From: Pandoraea commovens | GTDB lineage: Bacteria; Pseudomonadota; Gammaproteobacteria; Burkholderiales; Burkholderiaceae | Direction of reading: 5' to 3' | Length of the DNA: 64,000 bases | NCBI RefSeq assembly: GCF_902459615.1 | Contig: NZ_CABPSA010000008.1 | Coordinates: 124,001-188,000 of the forward strand | Shown: one piece after another, positions 33,902-43,318 of the stretch | How the letters are laid out: each line of letters begins with the position of its first letter | How positions within the stretch are numbered: position 1 is the first letter of the stretch | Program-made: the position numbers and the translations under genes | The notes under the pieces: model-generated | Told to the model about the DNA's origin: nothing | Seen by the model: the letters and a program-made list of their open reading frames with translations, nothing else | The model's database searches: none

Positions 33902-35215
33902 ATGTCACAGCGCCCCCAAGACGCGGTTTCGCGTCGCCCCTCGAAAGTCGGCGCGGTCATTCGCGTCACCGCCGGTAACTTCCTCGAACAATTCGATTTC
34001 TTCCTGTTCGGTTTCTACGCCACCCAGATTTCCCGCGTCTTCTTCCCGACGGACAGCGAGTTTGCGTCGCTCATGCTGACCTTCGCCGTCTTCGGCGCAG
34101 GCTTCCTGATGCGTCCGCTCGGCGCCATCGTGCTGGGCGCTTACATCGATAACGTCGGTCGTCGCAAAGGGCTGGTCACGACACTGGCCATCATGGCGAG
34201 CGGCACGATCCTCATTGCCTTCGTGCCCGGTTACGAAACCATCGGTCTCGCTGCCCCCGTGCTGGTGCTGATCGGCCGGTTGCTGCAAGGCTTCTCGGCC
34301 GGTGCCGAACTCGGTGGCGTGTCCGTGTATCTCGCGGAAATCGCCACCCCAGGCCGCAAGGGCTTCTACACGAGCTGGCAGTCGGCCAGCCAGCAGGTCG
34401 CCATCGTCGTCTCGGCGGCGCTCGGCTTCACGTTGTCGCTCACGCTCACCGCGCAGCAGATCGCGGCATGGGGCTGGCGTCTGCCGTTCCTCGTGGGCTG
34501 CATGATCGTGCCGGTGATCTTCGCGCTGCGCCGCTCGCTTCAGGAAAGCGACGAGTTCAAGGCACGCAAGCGTCACCCGTCGGTCGGCGAAGTGTTCCGC
34601 TCGATGGCGGCGAACCTTGGCGTCGTGATCGGCGGCACCATGCTCGTGGCGCTGACCACGACGGCGTTCTACCTCATCACCGTCTACGCCCCGACGTTTG
34701 GCAAGAGCGTGCTGCACCTGTCGAGCGCCGACGCGCTGCTCGTCACGCTGTGCGTTGGCGTGTCGAACTTCATCTGGCTGCCGATCGGCGGCACTCTGTC
34801 GGACCGTATCGGCCGTCGTCCGGTGTTGCTGCTGTTCGCCGGTCTCACGCTGCTGACGGCTTACCCGGTGCTGTCGTTCCTCGTGCAGGCCCCGAGCTTC
34901 ACGCGCATGCTGGTCGCGCTGCTGTGGCTCTCGTTCCTGTACGGCATGTACAACGGGGCGATGATCCCGGCGCTGACCGAAGTCATGCCGCCTGACGTGC
35001 GTGTCGCTGGCTTCTCGCTCGCGTATAGCCTTGCGACGGCGCTCTTCGGCGGTTTCACGCCTGCCCTGTCGACGTATCTGATTCACGCGACGGGCGACAA
35101 GGCCGCACCGGGCTACTGGATGAGCTTTGCTGCGCTGTGCGCCATCTGCGCGACGCTCGCGCTCTATCGTGGTCGCAGCAGCAGGCAGAACCCCGCCGGA
35201 GTCGCGGCTGGTTGA
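33902..35215 (+). CDS. MHS-family organic acid:H+ symporter (citrate/tricarballylate type)
   Basis: MFS importer of 437 residues with about 12 helices. The start [20 protein letters not shown] and [13 protein letters not shown] are hallmark MHS sequences. [20 protein letters not shown] and [19 protein letters not shown] mark the two half-domains. ATG 33902 follows ACGGAGACAGCGC. The family carries di- and tricarboxylates; the divergent LysR gene fits a citrate or tricarballylate uptake unit, though tcuAB homologues are absent here. Confidence 0.88.
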   Translation: MSQRPQDAVSRRPSKVGAVIRVTAGNFLEQFDFFLFGFYATQISRVFFPTDSEFASLMLTFAVFGAGFLMRPLGAIVLGAYIDNVGRRKGLVTTLAIMASGTILIAFVPGYETIGLAAPVLVLIGRLLQGFSAGAELGGVSVYLAEIATPGRKGFYTSWQSASQQVAIVVSAALGFTLSLTLTAQQIAAWGWRLPFLVGCMIVPVIFALRRSLQESDEFKARKRHPSVGEVFRSMAANLGVVIGGTMLVALTTTAFYLITVYAPTFGKSVLHLSSADALLVTLCVGVSNFIWLPIGGTLSDRIGRRPVLLLFAGLTLLTAYPVLSFLVQAPSFTRMLVALLWLSFLYGMYNGAMIPALTEVMPPDVRVAGFSLAYSLATALFGGFTPALSTYLIHATGDKAAPGYWMSFAALCAICATLALYRGRSSRQNPAGVAAG

Positions 35216-35293
35216 TATCCCCCGATACCGGACGCCGCAAAACGACGGCGTCCGCGTCATCCCAATTCACAATAACGAGAGACAGGTCACACC

Positions 35294-36088
35294 ATGAAAG
35301 GCATTTCGACGCGACGTTTGCTGAGCGCACTGAGCGTGGGCATCGTCCTGACGGCGGCGCTGGGCGCAACACCGGCGAGCGCAGAAAATCTGAACGTGAT
35401 GAATTCCGGCGGCTTCACGGCGGCGTACAAGCTGCTGTTGCCAAAGTTTGAAGCTGCCAGTGGCGATCACGTCGACACGGCGTGGGGCCCGTCGATGGGC
35501 AAGGCGCCCGAGGCGATCCCGAACCGGCTGGCGCGCGGCGAATCGGCCGACGTCGTGATCATGGTCGGTTACGCGCTCGACGACCTGATCAAGGCGGGCA
35601 AAGTGCGTGCGGACTCGCGCGTCGATCTGGCCGACTCGCGCATCGGCGTCGTGGTCAAAGCGGGTGACGTCGTGCCCGACGTCAGCACGCCGGAGAAGCT
35701 GAAGGCGGCGCTGCTGGCGGCCAAATCGGTCGCGTACTCGGACAGCGCAAGCGGCGTGTACGTCGAGCGCGAACTGTTCAAGAAGCTGGGCATTGCCGAG
35801 CAGATGCAAGGCAAGGCGGTGATGGTGCAAAAGACGCCGGTGGCCGAAAAGGTCGCCGCGGGCGATTACGCACTGGGTCTGCAACAGGTCAGCGAATTGC
35901 TGCCGGTCAAGGGCATCGCCTTCGCGGGCAAGATTCCCGAGTCGCTGCAATCGGTCACGCGCTTCGCCGGGGGGGTGCCCGTGAGCGCACCGCATCCGGA
36001 AGAAGGTAAGAAGCTGCTGACGTATATGGCGGCACCGTCCGTGGCCAAAGATGTTGAGTCGACCGGTCTTGATCCGCTGACGCACTGA
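35294..36088 (+). CDS. ModA-like periplasmic substrate-binding protein, without transporter genes
   Basis: A 264-residue periplasmic binding protein of the molybdate/oxyanion type. The signal peptide covers residues 1 to about 30 (GATPASAE). The mature start is LNVMNSGGFTAAYKLLLPKFE, then GESADVVIMV and SDSASGVYVERELFKKLG. No modB or modC lies nearby and it follows the symporter gene by only 78 bp, so it may work as a sensor or scavenger rather than for molybdate import. A terminator ends this unit. Confidence 0.82.
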   Translation: MKGISTRRLLSALSVGIVLTAALGATPASAENLNVMNSGGFTAAYKLLLPKFEAASGDHVDTAWGPSMGKAPEAIPNRLARGESADVVIMVGYALDDLIKAGKVRADSRVDLADSRIGVVVKAGDVVPDVSTPEKLKAALLAAKSVAYSDSASGVYVERELFKKLGIAEQMQGKAVMVQKTPVAEKVAAGDYALGLQQVSELLPVKGIAFAGKIPESLQSVTRFAGGVPVSAPHPEEGKKLLTYMAAPSVAKDVESTGLDPLTH

Positions 36089-36114
36089 TTCGGCGGTTGT
36101 TTCGCAGGAAAGCC

Positions 36115-36149
36115 AACGCGGCCCGATGAACGTCGGGCCGCGTTTTTTT
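36115..36149 (+). terminator. Terminator after the ModA-like gene
   Basis: AACGCGGCCCGA (36115-36126), loop TGAACG, TCGGGCCGCGTT (36133-36144) and a run of T to 36149. Confidence 0.93.
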
Positions 36150-36316
36150 GTGCCTCGCAACGTCGGTGCGGATGAGCAAATCTAGATAGCGAATATGTGA
36201 AATAATTTTTTCGCTTCGGTATCGGGCCGGGATTGGCCGACAATGACGCATCAGATAAAGACGTCGCACCGGACGACGTCGATACCATCGAATTCATCGA
36301 TAGCGAGGAGAGAGAC

Positions 36317-37777
36317 ATGGCCGCAGTGCCAAACCTGAACGACATCGTCGCGCTCGACGCGCTGGCGCTGTCCGACGCCATTCACCGTCGTCGCGTGTCC
36401 TGCCGCGAGGTGATGCAGGCGTATCTCGCGCACATCGCGCAGTACAATCCCGAGGTCAACGCCATCGTGTCGTTGCGCGACGCGCAGACGTTGCTGGCCG
36501 AAGCCGACGCACGCGACCGTCAACTGGCCAGCGGCGAGTCGCTCGGCTGGATGCACGGCATGCCGCATGCGGTGAAGGACATCGCGTCGTGCGCCGGATT
36601 GCCCACGCGCAAGGGGTCGCCGTTGACATCCGACGCGCCGGACACGCAGGACAGCATCAGTGTGTCGCGCATTCGCGCGGCCGGGGCCATCTTCATCGGC
36701 AAGACGAACGTCTCCGAGTTCGGACTCGGTTCGCACAGCTACAACCCTGTTTTCGGCACCACGGGCAACGCCTATGCCCCCACGCGCATTGCCGGTGGCA
36801 GCAGCGGCGGCGCGGGCAGCGCGCTGGCGCTGCGCTTGTTGCCGGTGGCCGACGGAAGCGACTTCATGGGCTCGCTACGCAACCCGGCGGCGTTCGGCAA
36901 CGTCTACGGATTCCGGCCGTCGCAAGGCCGAGTGCCGTACGGTCCGGCACCGGAAGTCTTCGTGCAGCAAATGAGCACCGAGGGACCGATGGGACGCACG
37001 GTCGCCGACGTCGCGCAACTGCTCGACACGCAGTCCGGCTACGACCAACGCAGCCCGCTGTCGATTGCGAACGGCGCATCCCGCTTCGCCGGCGCCTTGC
37101 AGCGTGACGTCAAGGGACTCAAGCTCGGCTGGCTCGGTGACTACGGTGGCTATCTGCCGATGGAAGACGGTGTGATGGCGCTGTGCGAGGCGTCGCTGAA
37201 GGATTTCAGCGCGATGGGATGCGAGGTCGAGGCGTGCGCGCCCGACTTTGCGCCTGACCGGCTTTGGCAGACGTGGCTCACGCTGCGTCACTGGATGGTG
37301 AACGGCTCACTCGGTGAGATGTACGCCGATCCGGCGCGTCGCGACAAGCTCAAGCCGGAAGCGCGATGGGAAGTGGAAGGCGGTGCGTCACTGCGCGCGA
37401 CCGACGTCTTCCGTGCATCCGTCGACCGCAGCGAATGGTACCGGTCGCTGGCGCGTCTGTTCGAGCGTTACGACTTCCTGCTGCTGCCGTCGGCGCAGGT
37501 GTTCCCGTTCGACACGCAGACGCACTGGCCTTCCGAGGTTGCGGGCAAGTCGATGGACACCTATCACCGCTGGATGGAGGTCGTGATCGGGCCGACGCTC
37601 GCAGGCTTGCCCGCGATCAGCGTGCCGGTCGGGTTCGATGCACGCGGGCTGCCGATGGGCTTGCAGATTATCGGACCGGCGCAGGCCGATCTTGCGGTGC
37701 TGCAACTCGCGCATGCGCACGAGCAGCAGACGCAGTGGGTGCAACGTCGTTTGCCGCCGATGCTGGCGGGGCGCTGA
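36317..37777 (+). CDS. Amidase-signature family hydrolase
   Basis: Serine amidase (AS family) of 486 residues that hydrolyses an amide to acid and ammonia. The Ser-cisSer-Lys triad is recognisable: Lys in HGMPHAVKD, the cis-serine and nucleophilic serine in the signature IAGGSSGGAGSALALRLLP. VNAIVSLRDAQ and GLPAISVPVGFDARGLPMGLQ are also typical. The usual SIRxPA stretch reads SLRNPAAFGNVYGFRPS. ATG 36317 follows AGGAGAGAGAC. It is monocistronic with its own promoter region; the natural substrate is unknown. Confidence 0.9.
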   Translation: MAAVPNLNDIVALDALALSDAIHRRRVSCREVMQAYLAHIAQYNPEVNAIVSLRDAQTLLAEADARDRQLASGESLGWMHGMPHAVKDIASCAGLPTRKGSPLTSDAPDTQDSISVSRIRAAGAIFIGKTNVSEFGLGSHSYNPVFGTTGNAYAPTRIAGGSSGGAGSALALRLLPVADGSDFMGSLRNPAAFGNVYGFRPSQGRVPYGPAPEVFVQQMSTEGPMGRTVADVAQLLDTQSGYDQRSPLSIANGASRFAGALQRDVKGLKLGWLGDYGGYLPMEDGVMALCEASLKDFSAMGCEVEACAPDFAPDRLWQTWLTLRHWMVNGSLGEMYADPARRDKLKPEARWEVEGGASLRATDVFRASVDRSEWYRSLARLFERYDFLLLPSAQVFPFDTQTHWPSEVAGKSMDTYHRWMEVVIGPTLAGLPAISVPVGFDARGLPMGLQIIGPAQADLAVLQLAHAHEQQTQWVQRRLPPMLAGR

Positions 37778-37823
37778 CACGTCGCGCAGCCCCGATCTGC
37801 GCAAAACCACGCAGGCAAACGTC

Positions 37824-38066
37824 TTACTTAGGACGCGACGCCTGCGCGCGTGCCCGCAGCGGCTTGAGTAAGTCACCGAGCGCGTTGTGGTCGATCTCGT
37901 GCATCAGCGCGAGCAGACGGCCGATCTCGTTGGGGGGAAAGCCTTCGCGGGCGAACCAACTGAGGTAGTTGCCCGGCAGGTCGGCGATCATCGTGCCCTT
38001 GTGCTTGCCGTAGGGCATGGGCGTGGTTACGAGGCGCATCAGCGCGTCGGCGTCGAAATTAAGCAT
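37824..38066 (-). CDS. DUF3820 family protein
   Basis: An 80-residue protein matching DUF3820: MPYGKHKGTMIADLPGNYLSWF, then GRLLALMHEIDHNALGDLLKPLR. The MP-G-K-KG core resembles the exonuclease-associated YGK-KG motif. Function is not established. It lies 15 bp after the LysE gene, so they likely share a transcript. Confidence 0.85.
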   Translation of the reverse strand: MLNFDADALMRLVTTPMPYGKHKGTMIADLPGNYLSWFAREGFPPNEIGRLLALMHEIDHNALGDLLKPLRARAQASRPK

Positions 38067-38081
38067 GAGCGCAGGTATAGC

Positions 38082-38723
38082 TCAAACCCGCGACGTCAGC
38101 AACTGCCACCCTGCCGCACCGAAGACGACGGCCAGACAGCCATCGAGCCAGCGGCGGATTCTGAGGTACACGCGCCGCGCGGTTTGGGTCGAGAACAACA
38201 TCGCGTAGCCGCAAAAGATCATCAGCCCGAGCACCGCGCAGCCGGGCACGACGGCCACCGGCATGCTCCCGTCCGGTCCCGACGACAACGCGACCACAGA
38301 CATCCACCCCAGTACCGCCTTCGGATTGGTGAGATGGAATAGCGTGCCGCGCACGTAGAGGCGCTTGAGGGACAACACCCCGTTGGCGTCCGTGGGTACG
38401 AACGTCGCTGCCTTTGACGGACGCAGCGCCGCACGCCCCGACTTGAACGCCAGCCACAGCAGATACGCACCGCCGAAGAGCTTGAGCGCGACGAGGAACT
38501 GCGCGTAGGCAAGCAGCGTCGCCGAGATCCCGAGCATGGCGACCGTCGCCCAGAACAACGAGCCGGACATGACGCCCAGTGCGAACGTGAGCGCCGGACG
38601 GCGTCCATGGTTGGCCGCGATGGACATGATCGCGAGATTGCTCGGCCCGGGACTTGCGGCGTTGACGAAGTACGCCGTGAAGGCGACCAGAAGATGGGCG
38701 GAGAGCGCGGTGCTGACGATCAT
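38082..38723 (-). CDS. LysE/RhtB-family amino-acid exporter
   Basis: Small inner-membrane exporter, about six helices, 213 residues. The family opening FVNAASPGPSNLAIMSIAANHGRRPALTF (about residues 19-47) contains the conserved PGP. FALGVMSGSLFWATVAMLG follows. ATG 38723 is chosen because the protein then begins directly at the first helix; an in-frame ATG lies farther upstream. Substrates of the family include homoserine, threonine and lysine. Confidence 0.88.
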   Translation of the reverse strand: MIVSTALSAHLLVAFTAYFVNAASPGPSNLAIMSIAANHGRRPALTFALGVMSGSLFWATVAMLGISATLLAYAQFLVALKLFGGAYLLWLAFKSGRAALRPSKAATFVPTDANGVLSLKRLYVRGTLFHLTNPKAVLGWMSVVALSSGPDGSMPVAVVPGCAVLGLMIFCGYAMLFSTQTARRVYLRIRRWLDGCLAVVFGAAGWQLLTSRV

Positions 38724-38922
38724 GGCGGACCCTATGGACCTTATGGACATTGGGCCCGATGACCGATACCCGATGTGGGGCAAGCCGACGGGCACTCTGA
38801 CGGGGAATCGTCAGAGTGTCGGGTCGCACCCCGCCTCGCGCCATAGACAGTTCGCGTGATTTCTACCGAGCCAGTTGTCGATGCGGCTGCCCTACGCCCG
38901 TGCGCTTAAGTGTTCCGCCTCG

Positions 38923-39891
38923 TTACACCTTGACGGAGAAGCGCCGGTCGAAGGTCGGCCGGACGTCGAGCGGCTGACGCAACAGCCCGACCTGCGCGTA
39001 GAAGTCCGCCGTGCGTTGTTGCTCGGCGACGAGTGCGTCGTCGATGTTGCGCCATTTCGTCGCGCGCCGCGAGAACTGGAGTTTCGCCGCTTCGACGGGA
39101 ATGCCGATGATGCGCGCCATCGCGGCTGAGTACGCGTCCACGTGCTGGTACGACCAGACTTGCGCGCGCACGACTCGGGCCAGAAAGTCGCGCAGCACTT
39201 CCTGTTTGGCGGCAATGGCAGCGTCCGTTGCGGCGAGATAGCTCAGCCCCGACCAGAGCCCTCGACCGTTCACCAACACCCGCGCACGCCCCGTTGTTTC
39301 CGCCACAGCCGTATAGGGTTCCCACGTGGCCCACGCGTCGACCGAGCCGCTTGCCAGTGCGGTGACCGTATCGGCGGGCGGGAGGAAGCGGAAATTGACG
39401 TCGCCCGGCGCGAGCCCTGCTGCCGTGATCGCCTTGAGCGTGACGAAGTGCCCGATGGAGCCGCGCGTCGTGCCGATGTTTTTGCCCTTGAAGTCAGCGG
39501 CGGTGCGCAGCGTCGCGTCGGGGCGCACGAGCACGGCGGTGCCGAAAGCGTCCGAACGATTGGCGCCGATGATTTTGATGGCCGCCCCGGCGGACAGCGC
39601 GAAGATCACCGGCGCGTCGCCGATCGGTCCGCAATCGACGGCACCGGCGTTGAGCGCTTCGGCCAGCGGCGCGGCGGCGGGGAACTCCGTCCATTGGATG
39701 TCGTACGGCAACTGCTTCAGTTCGTCGGCCGCTTCGAGCAGCGCGCGCAGTCCGCCTTTCTGGTCGCCCGCCTTGAGGACAGGGCGTCCCGATTGAGCGA
39801 ACGCGGTGCCCGGCAGCGCAATCGTGGTCAGCGCACCAGCGGCGCTGGAAGTCGTGACGTACTGCAGGAAACGGCGTCGGGAAATCGTCAT
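38923..39891 (-). CDS. SsuA-like aliphatic sulfonate substrate-binding protein (first of two)
   Basis: Periplasmic binding protein of the nitrate/sulfonate/taurine family, 322 residues. The N-terminus TISRRRFLQYVTTSSAAG is a twin-arginine signal, with cleavage near AFAQSG. ALLEAADELKQLPYDIQWTEFPAAAPLAEALNAGAVD and GSVDAWATWEPYTAVAE are SsuA signatures. It is the last gene of the seven-gene sulfur operon. It is clearly different from the other binding protein in the operon, so the single permease-ATPase pair may be served by two binding proteins of different range. Confidence 0.9.
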   Translation of the reverse strand: MTISRRRFLQYVTTSSAAGALTTIALPGTAFAQSGRPVLKAGDQKGGLRALLEAADELKQLPYDIQWTEFPAAAPLAEALNAGAVDCGPIGDAPVIFALSAGAAIKIIGANRSDAFGTAVLVRPDATLRTAADFKGKNIGTTRGSIGHFVTLKAITAAGLAPGDVNFRFLPPADTVTALASGSVDAWATWEPYTAVAETTGRARVLVNGRGLWSGLSYLAATDAAIAAKQEVLRDFLARVVRAQVWSYQHVDAYSAAMARIIGIPVEAAKLQFSRRATKWRNIDDALVAEQQRTADFYAQVGLLRQPLDVRPTFDRRFSVKV

Positions 39892-39950
39892 GATGAAGGC
39901 CTGTGAGGGATCGGAAGGGTCTTGAGGTTGAGGTGTTGTGGCCGTGCGTG

Positions 39951-41207
39951 TCAGTGCACGAAGCCGCCTTTGACGAAGCGCACCGGGTCGCTATCCATCT
40001 CGCGGAGCGTGGCGGTGAGCGGGTCGCGTGCAGACGATTTGTCGCCGTCTTGAAGTGAGGTCGACGTCGTGCACATCAGGCCGCCGTCGGCCCAGCCGCG
40101 ACGTCCTGCCGGGGCGAGCGCGCGCAGCCAGCCGTCGCGATCCGCCAGCCACTCCGTGCCCGCCAGACCCGATGCCGATGCGCCCGCAATCTGTGCGAAG
40201 ACTTGCCACGCTTCGCTCGCATCGGCAACACAGTCCGCACGGGCACCGAACAGCGGCGTGACGTTGCCGGGTGTGCGCTGAGTCGTCACCGTGGCCACGG
40301 TAGCCACCTTGCGTACGGACGCGGCCGCCATCCCCGTCGCCTGAACATCGTCTCGCCGGATCAGCAGCGTGAGGAATCGCGGGTCTTCGAAAGGCGGGGG
40401 ATGGGCTGCGTCGACTGCCACTACGCGAACGCGCTGATTGCCGCGCCATGCGTCCAGCGTGCGGTCGGGACGTCCCGCGCATTTCACGGCGACCGATGGC
40501 AGCGCAATCGGCACGGGCCAGCTGCCTCCGGCGGCCACGCCTGCGGACGCGGACAACACGCGCATGTAATCGAGGGCGGCCCACACTTCGCGGTCGCTCA
40601 GTCGACCGACGAAACCCGGCATGGTGACGCCCTGATCGTCGCGCATGCCGTACAGCACGTGCCAGAACAGCTCCCCGTCGGCGCGACGGCTCAGCAGCGC
40701 ACTCGCCATCGTGGGCGGCCAGCGTCTGAGCGTTGCAGCGAGCGGCCCCTCACCGCGTCCATCCGCGCCGTGGCAGGCGGCGCATTGCGCCGAATAGATA
40801 CGTGCGCCGCGCGCGATGCTGTCGACGGTGAAGTCCGTCGGACTCGTATGAAAGCTGGTCGGCACGGCGGCCGTCAGCCACAACTGAGGCGATGGCCACG
40901 GCGCGAAGACGAGCGCACCGATGGCCGCCACCGTCAGCCAACGCCACGCACGTCGCCAACACACGGCGAGCAGCAGGCAGACGACGGCGAATGCGATAGC
41001 CGCGAGCATCCACGCGAACTGTCGGGCGAGCGCCACGTCGATGACGAGGTTCTCGCCCGCAATGCGCTGCGCCCACGGCCACGCGGGCGCGCCGTGCGAA
41101 TCGTCGGTGATGCCGAGCGCATAGAGCGCGCTCAGCCACGTCGATTGCACGAACTGCAAGGCTTGCAGCAACGCATTGAGCCAGAGATGCGAAGGCGGCG
41201 AGGTCAT
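39951..41207 (-). CDS. Membrane-anchored cytochrome c with a C-terminal extra domain
   Basis: A 418-residue protein. An N-terminal amphipathic start and two hydrophobic segments (about residues 64-84 and 90-104) precede a class I cytochrome c domain. Haem is bound by C142, C145 and H146 (CAACH), with MPGF a likely methionine ligand. A roughly 180-residue C-terminal region has several cysteines (SVAVKCAGRPDRTL, RADCVADASE, GLMCTTSTS) and vaguely recalls a thioredoxin/SCO-like fold; this is a weak guess. A cytochrome inside a sulfonate-uptake operon is unusual and may accept electrons from oxidation of an organosulfur compound or its sulfite. Confidence 0.75.
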   Translation of the reverse strand: MTSPPSHLWLNALLQALQFVQSTWLSALYALGITDDSHGAPAWPWAQRIAGENLVIDVALARQFAWMLAAIAFAVVCLLLAVCWRRAWRWLTVAAIGALVFAPWPSPQLWLTAAVPTSFHTSPTDFTVDSIARGARIYSAQCAACHGADGRGEGPLAATLRRWPPTMASALLSRRADGELFWHVLYGMRDDQGVTMPGFVGRLSDREVWAALDYMRVLSASAGVAAGGSWPVPIALPSVAVKCAGRPDRTLDAWRGNQRVRVVAVDAAHPPPFEDPRFLTLLIRRDDVQATGMAAASVRKVATVATVTTQRTPGNVTPLFGARADCVADASEAWQVFAQIAGASASGLAGTEWLADRDGWLRALAPAGRRGWADGGLMCTTSTSLQDGDKSSARDPLTATLREMDSDPVRFVKGGFVH

Positions 41208-41279
41208 CGGTGCAGAGGCGACTTCAACGACATCGCAGTACGGCGAACCAATAGGCTAACGACAGCACCCAATTCAGAA

Positions 41280-42155
41280 TTACCAGCTTGCATCGAGCCC
41301 CAGATGTCGGAGCGCTTCGTGGCGCAGTTCGGTGATGCGGGCGTCGCCGCGATGACGCGGGTAGGGCAGATCCACATGCAGCTCCGCCACGATCTTCGCC
41401 GGGCGCGGGCTGAACACGATCACGCGTTGCGCAAGGAACAGTGCCTCCTCCACGTCGTGCGTGACGAGCAGCGCAGAGAACCCTGCGCGCTGCCACAACT
41501 CGACCAGTTCGCTCTGCATCGCCAGCCGCGTGAGCGAATCGAGCTTGCCGAGCGGTTCGTCAAGCACCAGCAGGCGCGGGTCGTTCACGAGCGCACGAGC
41601 GAGCGCGACCCGTTGCGCCATGCCGCCCGAGAGTTGATGCGGGAAGGCGTCGGCGAACTCGGAGAGGCCCACGCGCGCGAGCGCCGCATCGACGCGATGA
41701 CGTTCCTTCCTAAGCACGCCGCGCGCTTGCAGACCGAGCGCCACGTTGTCGCGCACAGTTCGCCAGGGGTAGAGCGTCGGGTCCTGAAACACCACGATGC
41801 GCGACGGATCGGGGCGCGTGATGGCCGCGCCGTCCTGCGAGATGGCGCCGCGCGTGGCCGTCTCCAGACCGGCGACAAGGCGCAGCAACGTGGACTTGCC
41901 GCATCCGCTCGGGCCGAGCAGCGCGACGAACTCACCGGGCGCGACTTTCAGATCGACGCCGTCGAGCACCTGCAATGGCGACTGACGTGAGCCGAACCAG
42001 TGACTTACGCCCTGAATGTCGATCTGCGCGCCGGTATCGTTGGCCGGATGTGCACCGTTGTGAATCGAAGGCGATGGCAAAGCGGCATCCGCACCTGCGA
42101 ACGTGGGGGAAGAAGTTGACGAGGAAGTTGAGGACGAAGCGGCGGCGCTTACCAT
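41280..42155 (-). CDS. ssuB: SsuB-like sulfonate ABC transporter ATPase
   Basis: Cytoplasmic ATPase of 291 residues. After a Ser/Thr-rich N-terminal tail of about 35 residues come Walker A GPSGCGKST, Q-loop VVFQDPTLYPWRTV, signature LSGGMAQR and Walker B LLVLDEPLGKLDSLTR, with HDVEEALFLAQRV. These are typical of the nitrate/sulfonate/taurine class. ATG 42155 overlaps the permease stop by 7 bp (ATGGTAA), implying coupled translation. Confidence 0.92.
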   Translation of the reverse strand: MVSAAASSSTSSSTSSPTFAGADAALPSPSIHNGAHPANDTGAQIDIQGVSHWFGSRQSPLQVLDGVDLKVAPGEFVALLGPSGCGKSTLLRLVAGLETATRGAISQDGAAITRPDPSRIVVFQDPTLYPWRTVRDNVALGLQARGVLRKERHRVDAALARVGLSEFADAFPHQLSGGMAQRVALARALVNDPRLLVLDEPLGKLDSLTRLAMQSELVELWQRAGFSALLVTHDVEEALFLAQRVIVFSPRPAKIVAELHVDLPYPRHRGDARITELRHEALRHLGLDASW

Positions 42156-43294
42156 TTGACGGTTCCTTTCTGCCAGGCGAGTGCACGGTCGCGCACGGTG
42201 AAGAGCAGCGTGATGACGCCGGAGAAGAGCAGGGCCATGACGATCAGCGCGGCGTACATGTTCACGTAAGACGCCCAGCCTTGCGCCCATGTGAGATACC
42301 AGCCGAGGCCGGACTTCACGCCCATCATTTCGGCCGTCACCAGCACCGAGAACGACGCGCCCAGCCCCATGAACAGGCCGACGAAGACGTTCGGCAGCGC
42401 GGCCGGAATCGCCACGCGCAGCACCAGAAACGCTTCGGACGCGCCCAGCGTGCGTGCCACGTCGTAATAACTCTTGTTGACGCCTGCGACGCCCGACCAC
42501 GTGAGCACGGCAACGGGAAAGGCCGTCGACAAGGCGATGAGGAAAGCCGCTGCGGAATAGCTCGAGGGGAAGAAGTAGAACGTGAGTGGCAACAGCGCCG
42601 TGGCGGGCACGGGGCCAAGCACGCGAAGCACCGGGTGCACCCAGTAACCAATGGCGCGCGACCAGCCGATCGAGACGCCGATCAGAAAGCCTGCAATCGC
42701 ACCGAAGCCGAAGCCCAGGCCTAGCAGCTTGAGCGTGTTCGCGGCGCTGTCACCGAGACGTCGCCAGTCTTCCGTGTAGACCTCGATGAGCGCCTGCGGC
42801 GGTGCGAAGAACGGCGTAGGCAGCGAGCCAGTCTTCGCAGTCAGGATTTCCCAGGCGGAGAGCGCCACCGCAATGGCCACAAGCCACGGCCCGGCACCCG
42901 TCAGGGTTTCACGCAAGCGCAGCAGCGGCGGCGTCGCGCGACCGGCGACGGATAGCACTGCAAGCAAGGCGGCCACAGCCAGCGCAAACACGCCCAACTC
43001 GTCGGTGAAGGCCCAGTCGGAGAAGCCGACGACCTTGTTCGGCCAGCGCAGCGTGAGCGCACCGAAGGCGGCCCACGCCAGCGCTGCGGCGAAGCCCACA
43101 CCCCACAGCGCAGACGTGCGCGGGGCGGCGAACAACTGGTCGATTTCGGTTTCGTCGAAGGCCGGGATGCGCGGCACGGAAGCGGCGCTCGCCGCACTGG
43201 TCCGCAGCGCGGAGCCTTCGGTCTGTTCCGTCAGCTCAAGCGCACTGGCGGGCGATGCACCGCGCAGTGCGGCGTTGTCGAGAATGGCACTCAT
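42149..43294 (-). CDS. SsuC-like sulfonate ABC permease with extended N-terminus
   Basis: BPD-type inner-membrane permease. The C-terminal 260 residues form a normal SsuC/TauC unit: WEILTAKTGSLPTPFFAPPQ, the EAA loop ARTLGASEAFLVLRVAIPAALPNVF and TAEMMGVKSGLGWYL. About 120 extra N-terminal residues hold two or three more hydrophobic segments (LWGVGFAAALAWAAFGALTL and VFALAVAALLAVLSVAG). The start may be ATG 43294 (MSAILDN) or GTG 43300. It is 24 bp after the second binding-protein gene. Confidence 0.9.
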   Translation of the reverse strand: MSAILDNAALRGASPASALELTEQTEGSALRTSAASAASVPRIPAFDETEIDQLFAAPRTSALWGVGFAAALAWAAFGALTLRWPNKVVGFSDWAFTDELGVFALAVAALLAVLSVAGRATPPLLRLRETLTGAGPWLVAIAVALSAWEILTAKTGSLPTPFFAPPQALIEVYTEDWRRLGDSAANTLKLLGLGFGFGAIAGFLIGVSIGWSRAIGYWVHPVLRVLGPVPATALLPLTFYFFPSSYSAAAFLIALSTAFPVAVLTWSGVAGVNKSYYDVARTLGASEAFLVLRVAIPAALPNVFVGLFMGLGASFSVLVTAEMMGVKSGLGWYLTWAQGWASYVNMYAALIVMALLFSGVITLLFTVRDRALAWQKGTVKW

Positions 43295-43318
43295 GGTCAC
43301 TTGTCCAGTGATGCGCGC

